A stretch of DNA of 64,000 nt, taken from positions 3,609,218-3,673,217 of the forward strand of contig NC_052126.1 of the NCBI RefSeq assembly GCF_012273895.1. Direction: 5' to 3'. The DNA is from Zerene cesonia (Eukaryota; Arthropoda; Insecta; Lepidoptera; Pieridae). The notes under the pieces are model-generated. The model saw only the letters and a list, made by a program, of their open reading frames with translations. It had not been told where the DNA came from and did not search any database. Numbering within the stretch: position 1 is the first letter of the stretch; each line of letters opens with the position of its first letter. This document shows positions 24,872 through 39,800 of this stretch, in pieces. Both the position numbers and the translations under genes were made by a program.

Positions 24872-27800
24872 GTAAGTATTTTAGTATAACTTCTTATATA
24901 TTATCTTGAGCTTATTTGTAATTCTATTTGCATACTAAATTTTAACACAGTCATTTAAGCAGTTTTTGTATCATTTGATTATTGCGCCACAATAAAAAAC
25001 CGACAAGGTTAATGATCAAAGTTAATCTAGTCTAAGGCAAGAAATCAAATTTACTTTATCCTAATAATTAAAGAACTATGCACTTATATTTATTTTTTAA
25101 TGGAGAATGTAATGTAGAAATATCTTTAAAAAAATTTGCCAACTGTGGTGTTAAGCGTAAAAAATGAAATGAAATATAACTGACTGCAAAAAGAAGGAAC
25201 TAACTTTAATTTATAACATAGATACTACACGCCTTTGACATTAGTCTTTTTTATTTACTATCTGCACCGCCCGGTTAGTGATGAATCGTAATTGGTATAA
25301 TGTAAATTTCCTAATTTTTAAGTTGGATCAAACTGCACATGTTGTTCAAATTTGATTTGAATTAGTTGAGTAGTTTAGCAGTCCATCGCAGACAAACAGG
25401 ACACGTAGTTAAATTATATTTAGATAGGTATATATCCTATATATTATTATATTTTTTTCTTGTTTCGAACTAATAATATAATCTTTATCTATTAGATCGG
25501 CAAAACTTTATTCAGATTGTCTTCCGACAAAGGCTTCCGTTAAAGCTTTCATTGTCCCTCTATTACTAGCTAATCTGATCCATTCTGGGCCAGCTATTAT
25601 TAATTTCATATTGTTTTTCCTATATTTCGTAACTCAAATGTAATAATATTAATAGGACGTTTAAAACACAGAAATAAAATATAATACACACGTCATGTCA
25701 ATAAAGATTTCATTGTTGTAGTATTTTAGAGATTACAAAGAAACCTTTACCTTGAATAAGATTAGTGTAGATTATTCAAATAAATTATCATAATAATAAT
25801 TAACACCATGTTTAAAAGACACTTTGTTTGTATACTGGTGTTTTGTTGGCTATATTTAAAAATATGCAAATAGATTTCAATGAACACTATAGATCTTATA
25901 ACGTCACATATTATTTATATATACCTAACAATGTCGTATAAAGTATACAAGTAGATATATTTCACGCATCACGCACGCAACGTTAGCTGAAAAAAATATT
26001 TATACGGAACAAAAATAAGCGTGAAATGTATTTATTTTTATACGTTTACATTTTTTTTGTTAATAACGTTAATGATATTTGCCATGTAAAGGACGAAATG
26101 TTCGATTAATTGTGAAGTCTATTTATGTAAAACCATATGGTTTGTGTGGTAAATCATCTACATGTGAAATGTGTTTAAAGCTTCGTGTAAAATAAACACT
26201 TTTATCTCTTAAAATATCAGTCTCTTATTGAAATTTATCTAAACCTATCTCGCGCTCTTGAGTTAAACGTCTGTTTGATATATATATATTTTTTTTCTTT
26301 TAAACATCCTTGTCCTTATAACATATAAATAAGCATCCGATTTGGTGGATCCATTCAAAAGTAAGGCGCGCATACATTTTGTCCATTAATTTTTAATTAA
26401 ATTATATAAATCAAAATGTTGTTAATTGATGATTTAATATTGTTCCATTTCCAAATACAATCACGTGCATATGAAATCCGTCTTATTTCGATAGTCCAGT
26501 GGCCTGGAAACGGGCTAAGTCCTGCCTAGATTTGTACTAGGGCCAAATAAAGTTGGACAAGCAAACTTGTAACATTGCCAGCAATCTGTGTTCGATATCC
26601 TGGGAAATTAGAATTCATGCTAGTTGAAAGATGAAAGGTTAAGCTGCGATATCGTAGATTAAAAATGTTTCCGATCTGATGTCGTAACGGGGCTTAAATG
26701 TTCAACAGCTGACCCATGTAACATTTTTCATTGCTGCTCCATTCATATTGACCATGTATTATAGAATATATAGCTTTCCTCGACGTATTATCCACCACAA
26801 AAGGAGACATTCTATTCGTATTAGCAGTTCTTTAGATCAGCGCGTTCAACCAAACACTTGTATGTGTGGTTTGTGTGAAGAGTTTGTACTCTTAAACTGC
26901 CTATGTGTTATTCCAGTTGTCATTAGACAAACAACAAACTATTAAGCTGTTTATGGTATCTAGCGTCCTATAAGTCGTAAAAAATAGAAATAACATAATA
27001 ATAATGCTACTAACTTAGAAATATATGTGGTGCAAGTTTAGGCAAAACAATTAAGATCCCTAAGGTATTCAATATCGTTACATACATAGCTTGATATTTT
27101 TGTATTTTTCCGGACTGGTTAAATGTACAAAAAAATATTATTTCAATATTTGCGAGTTATTCCTTTGCGACCTACGATGAGAAACATATTAAACGCATGT
27201 ACTTGAACCGTTCAAAATTGTTACTAGTCAACAAATTTTCACGCCAAACACTAAAAAGAAAAACCTACAAGAACACAGCCCTACGTAATCTCGTGTAAAA
27301 CGCACAGAAGTTAAAAGTTACTAGCAAGTTCTTTCATTACGCGATAAAATGCTAAAAAAGGAATTTTGTGAGATTGCGAGCCAAATTTGCCATACATTAT
27401 ACCGACGGAATGAGCTGGAATATATTTCTTCATTACCGCGATGAAGGAAATGTAAAATAAGGTAAAGAGAAGAGCATTTTTCGTCGGTCTAGATACGTGT
27501 GTGATAGGCGCTATGTAGAAGATAGTACCAGAATTTATTTATTTATTATTTATTTATCTTCTGTATTTTGTATTTTTTATAGAAGTCAAGTATTATGTAC
27601 CGTTCCTGTGATATTTCCCAGATAAAAACATCGATTTAGTGGATTAGACGTATAGAAGACACACTGAGTTAATTTTTTGCATATACATATAATATTAGTA
27701 GGGATTAAAAACTTTAATTTAATTTTAAACGCGATTTATTCATTATATTATTAATCCGACGTTTCAAACATTTTACAGCGAGCGTGGTCACGGAGAGACT

Positions 27801-30800
27801 GACGCTTTGAAAAGTTTTTAATTTCTAGATGCATTATACTCGCGTAAAATCAAACACACGAAAATACTAATATTAGTAGGGATTAATCATTTATTGTTAT
27901 AAAACAATAAATAATTTTTCGTATTATTAATACAATCAGAGATACAGAATAAGTTTCAACAACAAACAATTTACCTTTAACGCTAAACTTTTTGTATTCA
28001 TTATATCAGACCTTAACGGGGATAAACCCAAAACCTGTTAAAATAACCCCTCACATGTAGAAATGCTAAAGATCTAGGTTTTCCCCGTCGCAAGTACTCA
28101 GGACATCCCGTAAAGAAACTTGTATTTTATGTGATTACATTCTGATTATTATAAAAAGATTATTTAAAGAACTATACAATATTACTAGATATTGTAAATA
28201 ATCATCAAATAGTGGTTCTTTTTGTATACTATATACTAGAAGATTTACAAATGTGTTGCTTAGCAACACATTTGGCGATTCATTTTAATTTATATAGATA
28301 AAGAGGTTTAATGATATCGTTGTCTATAATTATATTTATAATCATAATAATCATATTATTTACCAGAATGCTAGTATTACAGTTGGTCATATGTAATATA
28401 AAAGTATACTTAACATAGATCAAACTATAAAATATAAAATTATCAAAAGAAGTTAATTAATTAATTAACATTAGAAGATAATAACAATGTCAAACTGAAA
28501 ACATTTAGGTCGCTTACATACAAACTAATCCAATACATAGGAGGAAGTATAATCTATTCCCAAATTAAATAAAGTTGAATTAAGGACTTTTTTAATACAT
28601 TATAATTTTTTCTTCGTAAGATATATCTGTTCTAACGTGGGAAATTTAAATAATATATTCCGTTTGTTAACTGAGTATACCGTCATAGAATCAATAAAGT
28701 AAATGTATTCAAAAGCAATTTCATGAGTTTTGAAAGAAAGTTACAACATGCGGTGGAGATAAAAAATAGCATACCTAATATGCCTCAAATAAAAAACATG
28801 CTCTCTAAATTAAGATATTATTACATTGAATTTATTATAATACTAGCTGCGCCCCGTGGTAACCCGCGTAAGTCCGTATCCCGTAGGAATATCGGGATAA
28901 AAAGTTGCCTATATGTTATTCCATTTGTCCAGCAGTTTATTCAGTAGTTTTTGCGTCAAATAGTAACAAACACACACACACACACACATCCTTACAAACT
29001 TTCGCATTTATAATATTAGTATTATAATATAATAAAGGCTTTATTGTTTCAACGAGAACACACAGTCAAAGCATTTCCAATGATTAATTATGTTAATTAT
29101 ATTTGAATACAAACTGGGTGCTAAGTTGCTGTACTATGACTTACTGCTGGTTCGTCTAGACGTAAGCAGCTTTCATAACCAAGTCTAGACTTTAGCTTAT
29201 TGGTTTCTATATTTACTTTAATTACAAAAAGCTTGTTGGGGGAAATATCTTAGACAATGCGGTTTATTGTTGTATGCGTTAAACGGATTTCAGTTTCTCA
29301 AATACCATAGTTTTATTATTTTCTTAATAGAATGTCTTCGTAAAATTTAGTAAATTTGGTACTAAATTTTATTTGATTTTTGTATTGTATTCTCGAAAAC
29401 TTATGGGGGCGTAATTTGTGTCGTTATGTCTTTTATTTATTTTTTTTATCTTTTAAATGTTTTTAAACAAAGAAAGACGTTATCAATTTTATATGAGTTT
29501 AATACCTCATTCCATTTTACTGCATGAACAGATTTTTATAATTCTTATTTTTTTGAGCTGGTACATGCCACGTGATCCCATTTTAATATGATGTAGTTCT
29601 CATAGTAATAGTTTTTGTTAAAAATAATTATTAATTACAATCGTTTTATTTCGTAGCTACAGACAAGCGATGCGATGCGAATTTATCGTTATTCTTCCAT
29701 GAAATTGTGCAATCCTTGTGTTATCATAACTTCTTATAATAAAATCCGCTGCAGTGATTATCTTAATGATATAAAATCCTTAAGTTTTTATGTATTTACA
29801 ACATTTGCTATACGGGCAAATGACTTCTGATAACTAATTTCAAGATTGGATTACTAATGCATACCAATGAAATAAAAAGAAAGTAAAAATTGAGATCATA
29901 ATATTTTTTATGACCACAATATGTTTATTACATAAGTAACTGAAAATTTCTTTTACAACTGCTGTTCTGTATCGGAGTAGAAAATATCGTTCTTAAGATA
30001 ATATTAATAACATATTTTAGTATGTTCAAGTAAGTTTTCTTCCTTTAACTAGTAAAGCGGAAAAAAGACAATTTAGAAGTAAAAGGATTAACAGGATGAA
30101 CTAAATTCAGAGAAATTCCGAGTTAGATTTGTCGTAAAAGTGAAATAATTTATAGCAAATCCTTCTACGATCGAGTACGCTGGCATCGCGTCGATTGCGA
30201 AAAATAACACGTGATCGAGATGTTATGATACTTGCAATATGTTTGCTTTAATAATTTAGAGCTTGTATGCTATATTTTGAGTGTAATGTTATGAGATATT
30301 TATGTGGTTTCATATAGATTTTATGCATTATGTGTTTATTTCTTAAATATGTTGCAAGGAGTTATAAAATTATGTTATATAGCGTATGTTAAGTGGTACT
30401 TATGGTCATTCAATAGACTTCTATATTAATATTTTTACTGTTGTAGTTCTTCTGTAAATATCCTCGTATGAAAATTATTTAAGGCTCGATGGCGTGATAT
30501 AGACTGTTATTTATTAATAATTGTATCGACATAATATATGTTATAGTGATTGAAAATTCATTCGGCATGCAAAAAGTGTTATTATTTTGTATTCTTAACA
30601 TTTGTTGTTTCTTGTATGTACGAATGACGAGCATTTAAATGCTAAACTTGAACATTAACATGTTGAAATCAAACCGTCACAGAAACCTAAATGTATTCGC
30701 TGTTTGACCCACTTTGGGCTCGCCACCACAAACGGCAGGTCAGGAATGAAATTTGTGAGAGTTAGCTGAAGTTAAAGACGAGGCAAAGTTTCTTGGACCA

Positions 30801-33800
30801 ATTTCAACAAGGTTTTAGATTTTACGATACAGTAAAAATATTGGACAAAACCGAGGGTATCTATAACGTTCTGTCATTCATAATATATTATAAAAAATAC
30901 CTGGCATCGGAAAAGTTAAGGGTATAATTATAAGCTTGATAAAAACTTTGGTTACTGTGGTTTACAGTCAGTTTTATTTCGCCGACTTCAAGTAATTGAT
31001 TTGTTCAGAGTTTCTCTTTTTACTTTCTTTGTTTAGATATAAATACTTAGATTCTGTTACTGTAAAAAGGATCATTATGGTGTCCATCATCCCCATTGAT
31101 CGAATGAAATAGAATCTTCTGTGAGGGTGTCTGAAACTTCTTGCGCGCAAGCGTGATCCAATTTACACCAGGGTCTCATAGGAATCTCGTTCGTTAGCGG
31201 TATTCAGTTAAAACTTTTGGAAACTGTTACGTTGTTTACACATACCGGTAACTAGATGGCGCCAGTTAGATCATGGTTTGTTGAAATTCACTTTGTTGTT
31301 TAATCTGGAATTTATGTTAGTTGTTGTTTGTTTGGTTGGATGCCATAAGGCGCTTACAAATTTAATGGAAAAACAATTTAGTTGCATGCACGTTAGACCA
31401 CATTATTGCTTAATGTTTTAGTGGTAGGGAAGCAGTTTCAATGCTTTGATATTTGTTTCATCTCTTGTATTAACAAGAGAGAGAGAGAGAACTTCGTAGA
31501 GATGTTGCATCTCTCTGCATATTTTACCGAATTTACCACAGAGCATTCAGCTCTGAAGAACTGTTCGGAACAATACCAGCTGCTGAATTTCACCTCCGTA
31601 CGACACGCCACAAGCTAAAATATCATTGTCACCATCTGGATACGTGGCGATCATCCACAGTGCGCTTTAGGAGGAACTTTTTACCGCGCACTACTCCTCT
31701 GTGGAACGATCTACCCGCTTCAGCATTTCCGAACCACTATGACTTGGGTCTCTTCAAGAATAGAGCGTACTCTTCCCTTAAAGGCCGGCAACACTCCCGC
31801 AACTCTCCAGGTTGCGTGGACGCCTATGGGCGGCGTTAATCTCCGGTGACGCGCCTGCTCGTTTGCCCGCTATTATATAAAAAAAAAAAAAAAAAAAAAC
31901 AAGGTATCGTAAATGTTTATTATGTTTTATGAATATTATTATTATGAAAACATTTTATCTTTCACGTTTGTCTTTTATCTCTTAGTTATTTCAATGACAA
32001 TACACTTAAATAAGAAATATTCAAAATTAAACTACCTACTACTACTACTAACCTAGTCGTAGTTTAGTAAGAGTCCCTTAAAGTGTAATTTCTTGTCATT
32101 GTTATATAGCACTAAGCGTTTCGTTACTTATTAACACATTTTGTTACATAAAAATACCTAATTAGAATACATTTACAGAACTAGATACTTTTCAATGCTT
32201 CAACTAACATTGTATGATGTGGTGATCATAACATGGCGGTAAGAAGACCTAAAACAATTGGTATACTTATAGGCCGTATCCGATTGTGTCAAAGCCACAA
32301 AGTAAGAACATCAAGCTATCGTTATATATACAATATTTGTCAAAGTATCAAAAGGTTTAAAGCCATCAATACAGAAGATGAATGCTACGATTAAGTCGGA
32401 CAAGTCTGTACACGCCTGATTGGTAGTGTACCGACTGCAACACGACATCCGATGGAAATGTGGGTATTCACTGTTATTTTGTATTCTCTATGGTTTGCGA
32501 TTTTGGTCGGATACACTGTCGGTACGATTTGAATGTGTCTTCATTCATAAATAAATTATTGCGATTGGCAATTGGGTCTTTCCAAATACCAATAATTTAT
32601 TTTGTAGTATAATAGATATATTTGGCTCAATATCAAATTCGACTACACTGAAACACAAATGAGAAAAATCTATTAATCGCTCAAGTAACAACACAATATT
32701 AAAATTCAAAAGCAAAATGGCAAATCCTTCTTCCTTCCTACTAATATTATAAATGCGAAAGTTTGTAAGAATATGTGTGTGTTAGTTGCTCTTTCACGCA
32801 AAAACTACTGAACCGATTGCAATGAAATTTGGCACGTAGACAACTGGACAACTGGAATAACATATAGACAATTTTTATTCCGGTTTTCCTACGGGATACG
32901 CACTTACGCGAGTGAAACCGCGGGGCGCAACTAGTAAGCTCATAAAACTTAAGATCAATTCACGAAGGACGCAAAAATCACCAAGGACATCCTATTTCCA
33001 TAGCGATATTATAAAATTCCCGAAATTCAACATGTCCAGAGCTACCTTCGTCATAACACTGTCCACTTGTCACCCGTCCCATTCGAAACGCAATCAACTT
33101 CAACGTCCATCAACGATAGATTCATCACAGCTCCAAACCAGGCCATTACCCAGTGTTTAGGCCATAGCGTGTCGTAACATTCAATCGAGTCCTTCGCATC
33201 AGTTGAGCTGAAATTGAGAAGGATTATTGAATTTAGCCGCCGCTCGAAATGTTTCCTTTATTGAACAAAGAGATCGCTTATAATGGCTTTTCGGTTCGTA
33301 CATTCCGGCTATTGTTGAAATGGTATAACGTGCTGGTAATTCAGGCTTAGGACTTGGGCTATAGGTGGTTCCATAGGTGATTGTTTTGTGAGATTCGAGT
33401 AAGTTCTTCTATGAATTAGGTTACACTATTTCTTCTACGTAGTAATAAGGGGTCTTAAAAGCTGGCATTATAACAACTGCTTATAAATACTATTGTGTTT
33501 GAAAAAGTCAAGATATGGTTCACATCCTTCGGTTATCGGTTTTTTACATACAAATAAATCAGTTCTCTGTATCTCGCCAGACTGTGTTTTTTTGTCTACA
33601 TCGGAGATTGCTTGTCTGTATCGTTGACGTGCGTTCACGTACCAATGAGACGTTATACATATAACTACACTTGAATATTAATCTCTTATACTGTTTTGTA
33701 CTAAAGAAATTGGACAATCCGGATGTACATTAAACAAGAACAATCAATACAAACTTTAAGGATATTTCAATCGATATTATTTATCCTCATAACAAAAGAT

Positions 33801-36800
33801 TTACCAAACTTATGTAAACAAAGTAACCCATTATAAACAAGACCGTTTATAAAGCTAAAACTATTAATCATAATATAAAAGCAAGGTCGCAAGGGATGTA
33901 TAACAGTTTCACCTTTTTCAATTTCGCTCAGGTATTTTTGACGGCCTAAATGAATACCGTTTTCGGTATGATACCTTCGTTAGAACCCTTATTATAGAAA
34001 CAATTTGGAAAGTGACTACGGCTGCCTGTGAAATAATTTTGTAAACATAAAAACCGAAACTCCCTGTGTATGTATTCTCGGGCACTTTTGGTCGTTTTGG
34101 GTTTTGATCCCAAAGCTTTCATGCTTTTGGTAGTGAAGTTTGACTTAAAAATTGTATAGAAATATATACATAATTTTATACGCTAATTGAGATGGCAATT
34201 TAATGTGTTGCCTTTTTTTATAGTCTATGGTGATTTTAGGTCTATATCTTAAAATTTATTCGTCTCAGGCAAAATCATGTTTGTATAACTGAAAAGTTTT
34301 TTTAAGGGAGGAGTTTTATGCAACCCGGAGTTCAAACAAACATGTAACTAAATTTCATTAAGTTAATAATACCCTGCACTTATCAATTTTAAGCCACCCA
34401 ACCATCATTCTCCATTAACATATGATCTGTATTTGAAAATATTAACCATAAACGTACATTTAACGATAAGTACCCTACATACAAGGATGTATGTTAATAC
34501 AAATTTGAGAACCGGTGCGTGATCTATCATCTTATGTAATTTTCCATCGATATAACATAATCCACTTACCTCCGTAAAAAAATATGACTCAATTTTGTTT
34601 CGATGTCGTAGTAAGCGCTTAATCTTGTATCTATTGTTGGTTCAATAAAAAAACATTCCGTTAATGAACAACCAAGGTCATCGCTGGTACCGATCCATTC
34701 ATTTTGTTTATCTTTTTATACAATTTATTGATTTTGCAACGATATCGTTCAACTTCTCCGCTATGGCAAGTATGCAAACATATAAATTTCATAACCTCTG
34801 TCAACCTCATATGTTCCTAGCCTCTGTCCCTGTACTACAAAACTCGCAGCGACAGGAGTTGTCGAGCCACGGACGATTTGACAGCAAATTGCGTACGAAA
34901 TACTGACAGATAATAATGTTTTTCTATCGTAATTTTAATTGCACGGAACAGATAAAAGAGGTAAGGTAACAGTTCCTGATTTATATTAGCGCGTGTGTCG
35001 CTGATTCTCTCACTGTATATTCCCAATTCTCGTAACGAACGCTCTATAATGCGTACTCCCTAGTTAGATGGTGCCAATGCCTCGCAAGCAATCTATGATT
35101 TTCCGTCTATTTGTAATAATGCCGATTTTGTAAACATACTTACACATTGACATATAAAGGAGGCTGTAACCTCTTTTATGTATTCTGTGATTATTGTTAT
35201 AGTTTATATTTCTTATCTTGTTTTATACATGGCCTACTATATCTGGTAAAGTTATGATCATTCGAAAACGCAACCGACAGCTGGCCTCTAATTTAATTAT
35301 AACGCTATTAAATAAACCTTTCTAAGTTTCCGTAACATTTCAAATAAAATGACCGAAATGATTTATCGCTTTAAAGATTCTGTGAAAAGAGGAATTACTG
35401 TCAGACACTGTTTAATTTAAAATTGTATTCACGGTGGATTTAAAAGAATATCAGAATACCCGAGTAGAGAAAGGTCGTAATATATCTAGATAAAGCGCGT
35501 CAAGCTAAAATCTGGATGGATTATGGAAAATTGCCTTGGTGGCTGTATCGAGCAGTCGGCCAATTTTGCTGGAGATAAATGATTAGCTTTCCACAGCATG
35601 TGGGAAAATTACGCACTGTGAATAGGGAATGAAAATCAGCCAGCGAAATGTGTGCTCAGATCTCATGTGGCTGCAATAAGACAATAAGATACATTGCGTG
35701 TCCGTGGGATGCATAAATGTTTGATAATAAAAATATAACTATTTTGTCGTTGATAATTAATATGAACTAGACTAGTTTAAATACAGCCGATTTCTTGTCT
35801 TGAGTTTTTCGAAAACATTTCACATTTAGAAGTAATAAGACTGAATTCCTCTGTTTAATTTGTTTAAATATTAATATCATACAGTTGAATATAATGCCCT
35901 CTTACGTATCTTATGTATTACGATTGGCACAACATAAAATGGCGTGCATTATTTGTGATCATTAATCTTGGTGTAACAGATGTTTTTTGTGGTATAATCA
36001 TAATATATGTACTTATTATGAGTGGTTATTTACGTATCAATGCTGAAATAAACAATTTGATGGAAACTAAAAACACGCACCATAAGTACATATTAATACT
36101 AATAGCTAAAGGACCTTTAGCTGTTTCTATTTAAAGATAATGTAGCCTCTGAAAATAATGAAAATGTATGTTTTAATACGCTCATAGAATAGATAATATT
36201 GATAGATGACTGCAATAATTAATAAAAAGTCACGTAGTAATTGACCGATATTTATCTTACGCTGATGACAATAGTTTCTTAGAACGTTGTGTAAATGGAT
36301 TTTACGTGTTCATTGAGAATTATTGAAAATAATAAGACATTCGAGTGATTAACAATTTGTATTAAAATTAATGGTCTTTAAGGTTATACTGAGTCACAGC
36401 TTCCTAGTATTTAATAAGCAAGTTCACAAGTTGAATAGGAGATCATTAGGAAAACAGTTATGCAACAAATTTTATTAAACTCATAACTATTATTTTACAA
36501 TTTTTGTATTGCTATTTTTACAATTGTCAGTTTTATTAAGGAAACCTTACGGGTTGGAAATATTATTATTATATAAGTTTACAATTTTATCAATATAAAG
36601 AATAGAAAAATATAATCGAAAATGTAAAACCGACCAAAATTGTGGCGAAGACCGAATCGTCATTTGAATGCTGCCTTATGATCATTTTTTATCTATATAC
36701 CTACCTTATATTTTTTAAACATACCAGTTTTTCATGCTCTATCACAAAAACTATAATTCCTAGCAACACCCGCGCCCGTTTTATACCTGTGCATCTAGAT

Positions 36801-39800
36801 TTAATTTAAATTGTATATTAAGATAATCTAATTAAATTAAAACATTTGTTTCAGATGCAAAAGGAGTAGTTGTTCAATCACCTATAGAAACCACAACAGA
36901 TTTTGTATTAGAAACAACGTTAAATGACCAAATCGTTGAAGAAAACGCTAGAAATACAGACACAAAACAGAACAATACTAAGCAAGTAACTACAGAAGAA
37001 TCGCCAGACATAAAAGTTCTTGACGATAATACGCCTAAGGTTCTAGAAAGTGCATCGAAAGTTCTATTTCCAATTGTATCTAACGATTCTTTTAATGACC
37101 TCAAATATCAAGTGAAGAGAAGGAATACAACAACAGTTGCAGCACCGAAAGTACAATACAATGAACCAAAGAAACCTACAGCAACTGCCAGGCATATGGT
37201 GAAAAAGAACGAATTCAGAGCTCACGTGCAATACGATGAAGTAACTGGTGAATTGATTAGCGGTGAACATCCCTGTTTAAGAGAATGCAAAGAAGGCGAG
37301 GAGCCAATGATATGCTATTACCATTTCAACTTAGAATGGTATCAGACTATGAGCAAAGCTTGCTATGATTGTCCGTATAATGAAACGGATTGTGACAGAA
37401 TTGATTGTATTCCAGCGGACGGTATGAGCAGGCCGCTTACTGTGGTTAATAGGAAAATGCCTGGACCAGCTATAGAGGTAATTAGATTATATTTGTATCT
37501 ATATCATTTATATAGTATCTATATTATATATATAACGGACCTTATAGTTTCTACGATTCGACATCATAGTTTCTGTCAGTTATTTTGTTTTTCTCGCAGT
37601 ATATCCGAACAATGTGAATTGCGATCGTTTACTTAATATAAATAAAACAGAAGTAGACGTTTTTATTGATTAAATTATTACATAAACAATAACGGCTTCT
37701 TATAAAATATAAAATAAATTATAGCTATTCATAGAATCACGTGTTTAAAACAAAAAGCCATTAAATTAAGGTAAAAAAATCTTGATTCATTCTGATGTGT
37801 GTAGTAATCAACTTACTTTTTTATACATTTAAATAATGAGTCTGTCAGGAAACGTGTTAAAAAATTTAAGTAAGAACTGCAAAACTGGTTAGCGATAACT
37901 ACTTAAATGTTCACCCAATAAAAGCTTTTTATGTGAACAAAGTAATATTTGTTTTGTGACTCACGCTGTAACTATGGGGTTATGTTAACGGTAAATCGAG
38001 ATATTAATTAAAAACATGTCGATTTTTACCATCTGACATGTAGAAAACAATCTCCTTATCCTAACGATTTTGAAAAACAGAAGTAATATTGAATATTCTA
38101 ACATGTTAAAGTGATGATATACAAATAGAAACTCCATTTTACTATAGATGGTGTGGTTTTTAAAAGACGTATTTTTAATAATTATATTAATTCCCGTGAA
38201 ACATTTTTTTAATGTAATATTCGTTTTAAGTATAATTTATATGTATCTTTATTAAGATTATTAATTGAAAAAATTATAATATATCTATTATTTTGTAAAT
38301 TTGTATAAAAATAAATTAATTCGCCGTGCAAAATATTCTTAATAATAAAAATTATCATAAATTTTTTAATTATTCTTGTCCATTGTTAAAATGCAAGTTC
38401 TTGAAAACAACACTTAAGATATATAAAACTTGAAAGTATTGCTACATTTTTATAATAATTCTTCAATGTTCTGAGATTTTTTATTTACATTCGTAGACGT
38501 CTAACGTCTATCTGATACAGACCTACTAGGTACTCTATTATAATATTAATATGTAACATAGAAAACAGACACTATACAATTGAGTGTAGAGTTTTGATAA
38601 GTTTTTAATTAAACAAAAGGCATGTGATTAGATTCGTCTTAAATCCGACAAAACGCTCGTATAGGACTTCTCTTTTATGTAATAGCGGGCAACTGAGCTG
38701 GTGGTTCGCTGAATGGTAAGCGATCACCACCACCCATGAACATTAGCAGAGGTAGTGCCTCTGCGATTGCGCTGCACACTTTAATGGGTATGGGATAAGG
38801 AAAGGATTGACGACATTGAGGAATAGAAAACGGGCCTCGGGCTTCCAGTAGCATGCTTCTATTTCATGCGGTTTTCTGTGGGGGTGTGGTACTTCTCCGA
38901 TGCGAGCTGGCCCAATTATTAGCGAAACATTCTCGAACACATGAAAAAAAGATGTTCTATTAATTATTTTAACGTTATCCTTGACAGGTTTGTCAGCACG
39001 ATCGTATAATAGTGGACGTTGAGAATGATCTAATGACTGAAGGCACCACGGTACACTGGCACGGCCAGCATCAACGAGGCACGCCGTACATGGATGGAAC
39101 ACCTTATATCACACAATGCCCGATCTTGCCGGAAACTACTTTTAGGTATGTGGTTTAGAAGTATTGCTTCGTTCACTGTATATTTCTGATTGATAACAAT
39201 ATTAAGTTAATAAAATAGTTATGATAAGTACATAATCACAACGTTAAACATTTCTTTATTATTATTGTATATCTTGATTATTAATTTAATAAATAAATTA
39301 ACTCAATATTATTTTGGCACGTATATGAAACGATTCTAAATTATATTGGTAATTGTTTTGAATATCGTGTACAATTTTTAAAAACCTATTTGATATTTTT
39401 CAGAAATTCTTGTAATTGTTTCTTGTGTCTGTTTAATGTCCAAATAAATAAATATATAGTATTTTCTTGTGTTTGATTTTACGCGAGTATTATATATTTA
39501 GAAATTAAAAACTTTTTAACGGATCTCAAACGACTGGAAACTGTGTCTTCCCGTGACCACGCTCGCTGTAAAGTGTTCGAAACGTCGGGTTAATAATATA
39601 ATGAATAAATCGCGTTCAAAATCCGTTAAAAAGTTTTTAATTTCTAAATAGATATATTGTTGTATCTAGGTACCAATTCAACGCATCAGAGGCGGGCACG
39701 CATTTCTGGCATTCGCACTCGGGCATGCAGCGCGCGGACGGCGCGGCCGGCGCGTTCGTCATCCGCAAGCCGAAGTCGCAGGACCCGCATAGGGACATGT

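Larger units (their letters stand above)
24872..36854 (+). other. Laccase intron 1 (11,983 bp)
   Basis: GTAAGT...TTTCAG. Recognisable contents are a tRNA-like fragment near 26,488, a MITE copy (27,703-27,828), a small palindrome (28,248-28,274), H1 copies (28,843-29,020 and 32,736-32,934) and a truncated LINE (31,489-31,891). No other exon-like segment with a family motif was seen. Its size and its position right after the signal peptide would suit regulatory sequence, but none is identifiable by eye. Confidence 0.85.

Noticed and set aside
32235..32560. Possible inverted repeat between GGCCGTATCCGATTGTGTC and TCGGATACACTGTCGG
   Set aside because: The arms match only partly and the ends cannot be defined, so I do not claim an element.
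32912..33160. 82-codon open frame with a Ser/Thr/Arg-rich peptide
   Set aside because: It begins inside an H1 element and has no family features.
35913..36134. 73-codon open frame with a hydrophobic segment
   Set aside because: No signal, splice sites or homologous motif. The hydrophobicity follows from A+T-rich codons.
37478..37636. Possible alternative C-terminus after exon 2
   Set aside because: It is only read-through into intron 2, with low-complexity Tyr/Ile sequence. The GTAATT donor joins to a motif-bearing exon 3 in frame.
38743..39102. Reverse-strand 119-codon open frame
   Set aside because: Half lies in an S1 element and half is antisense to laccase exon 3.
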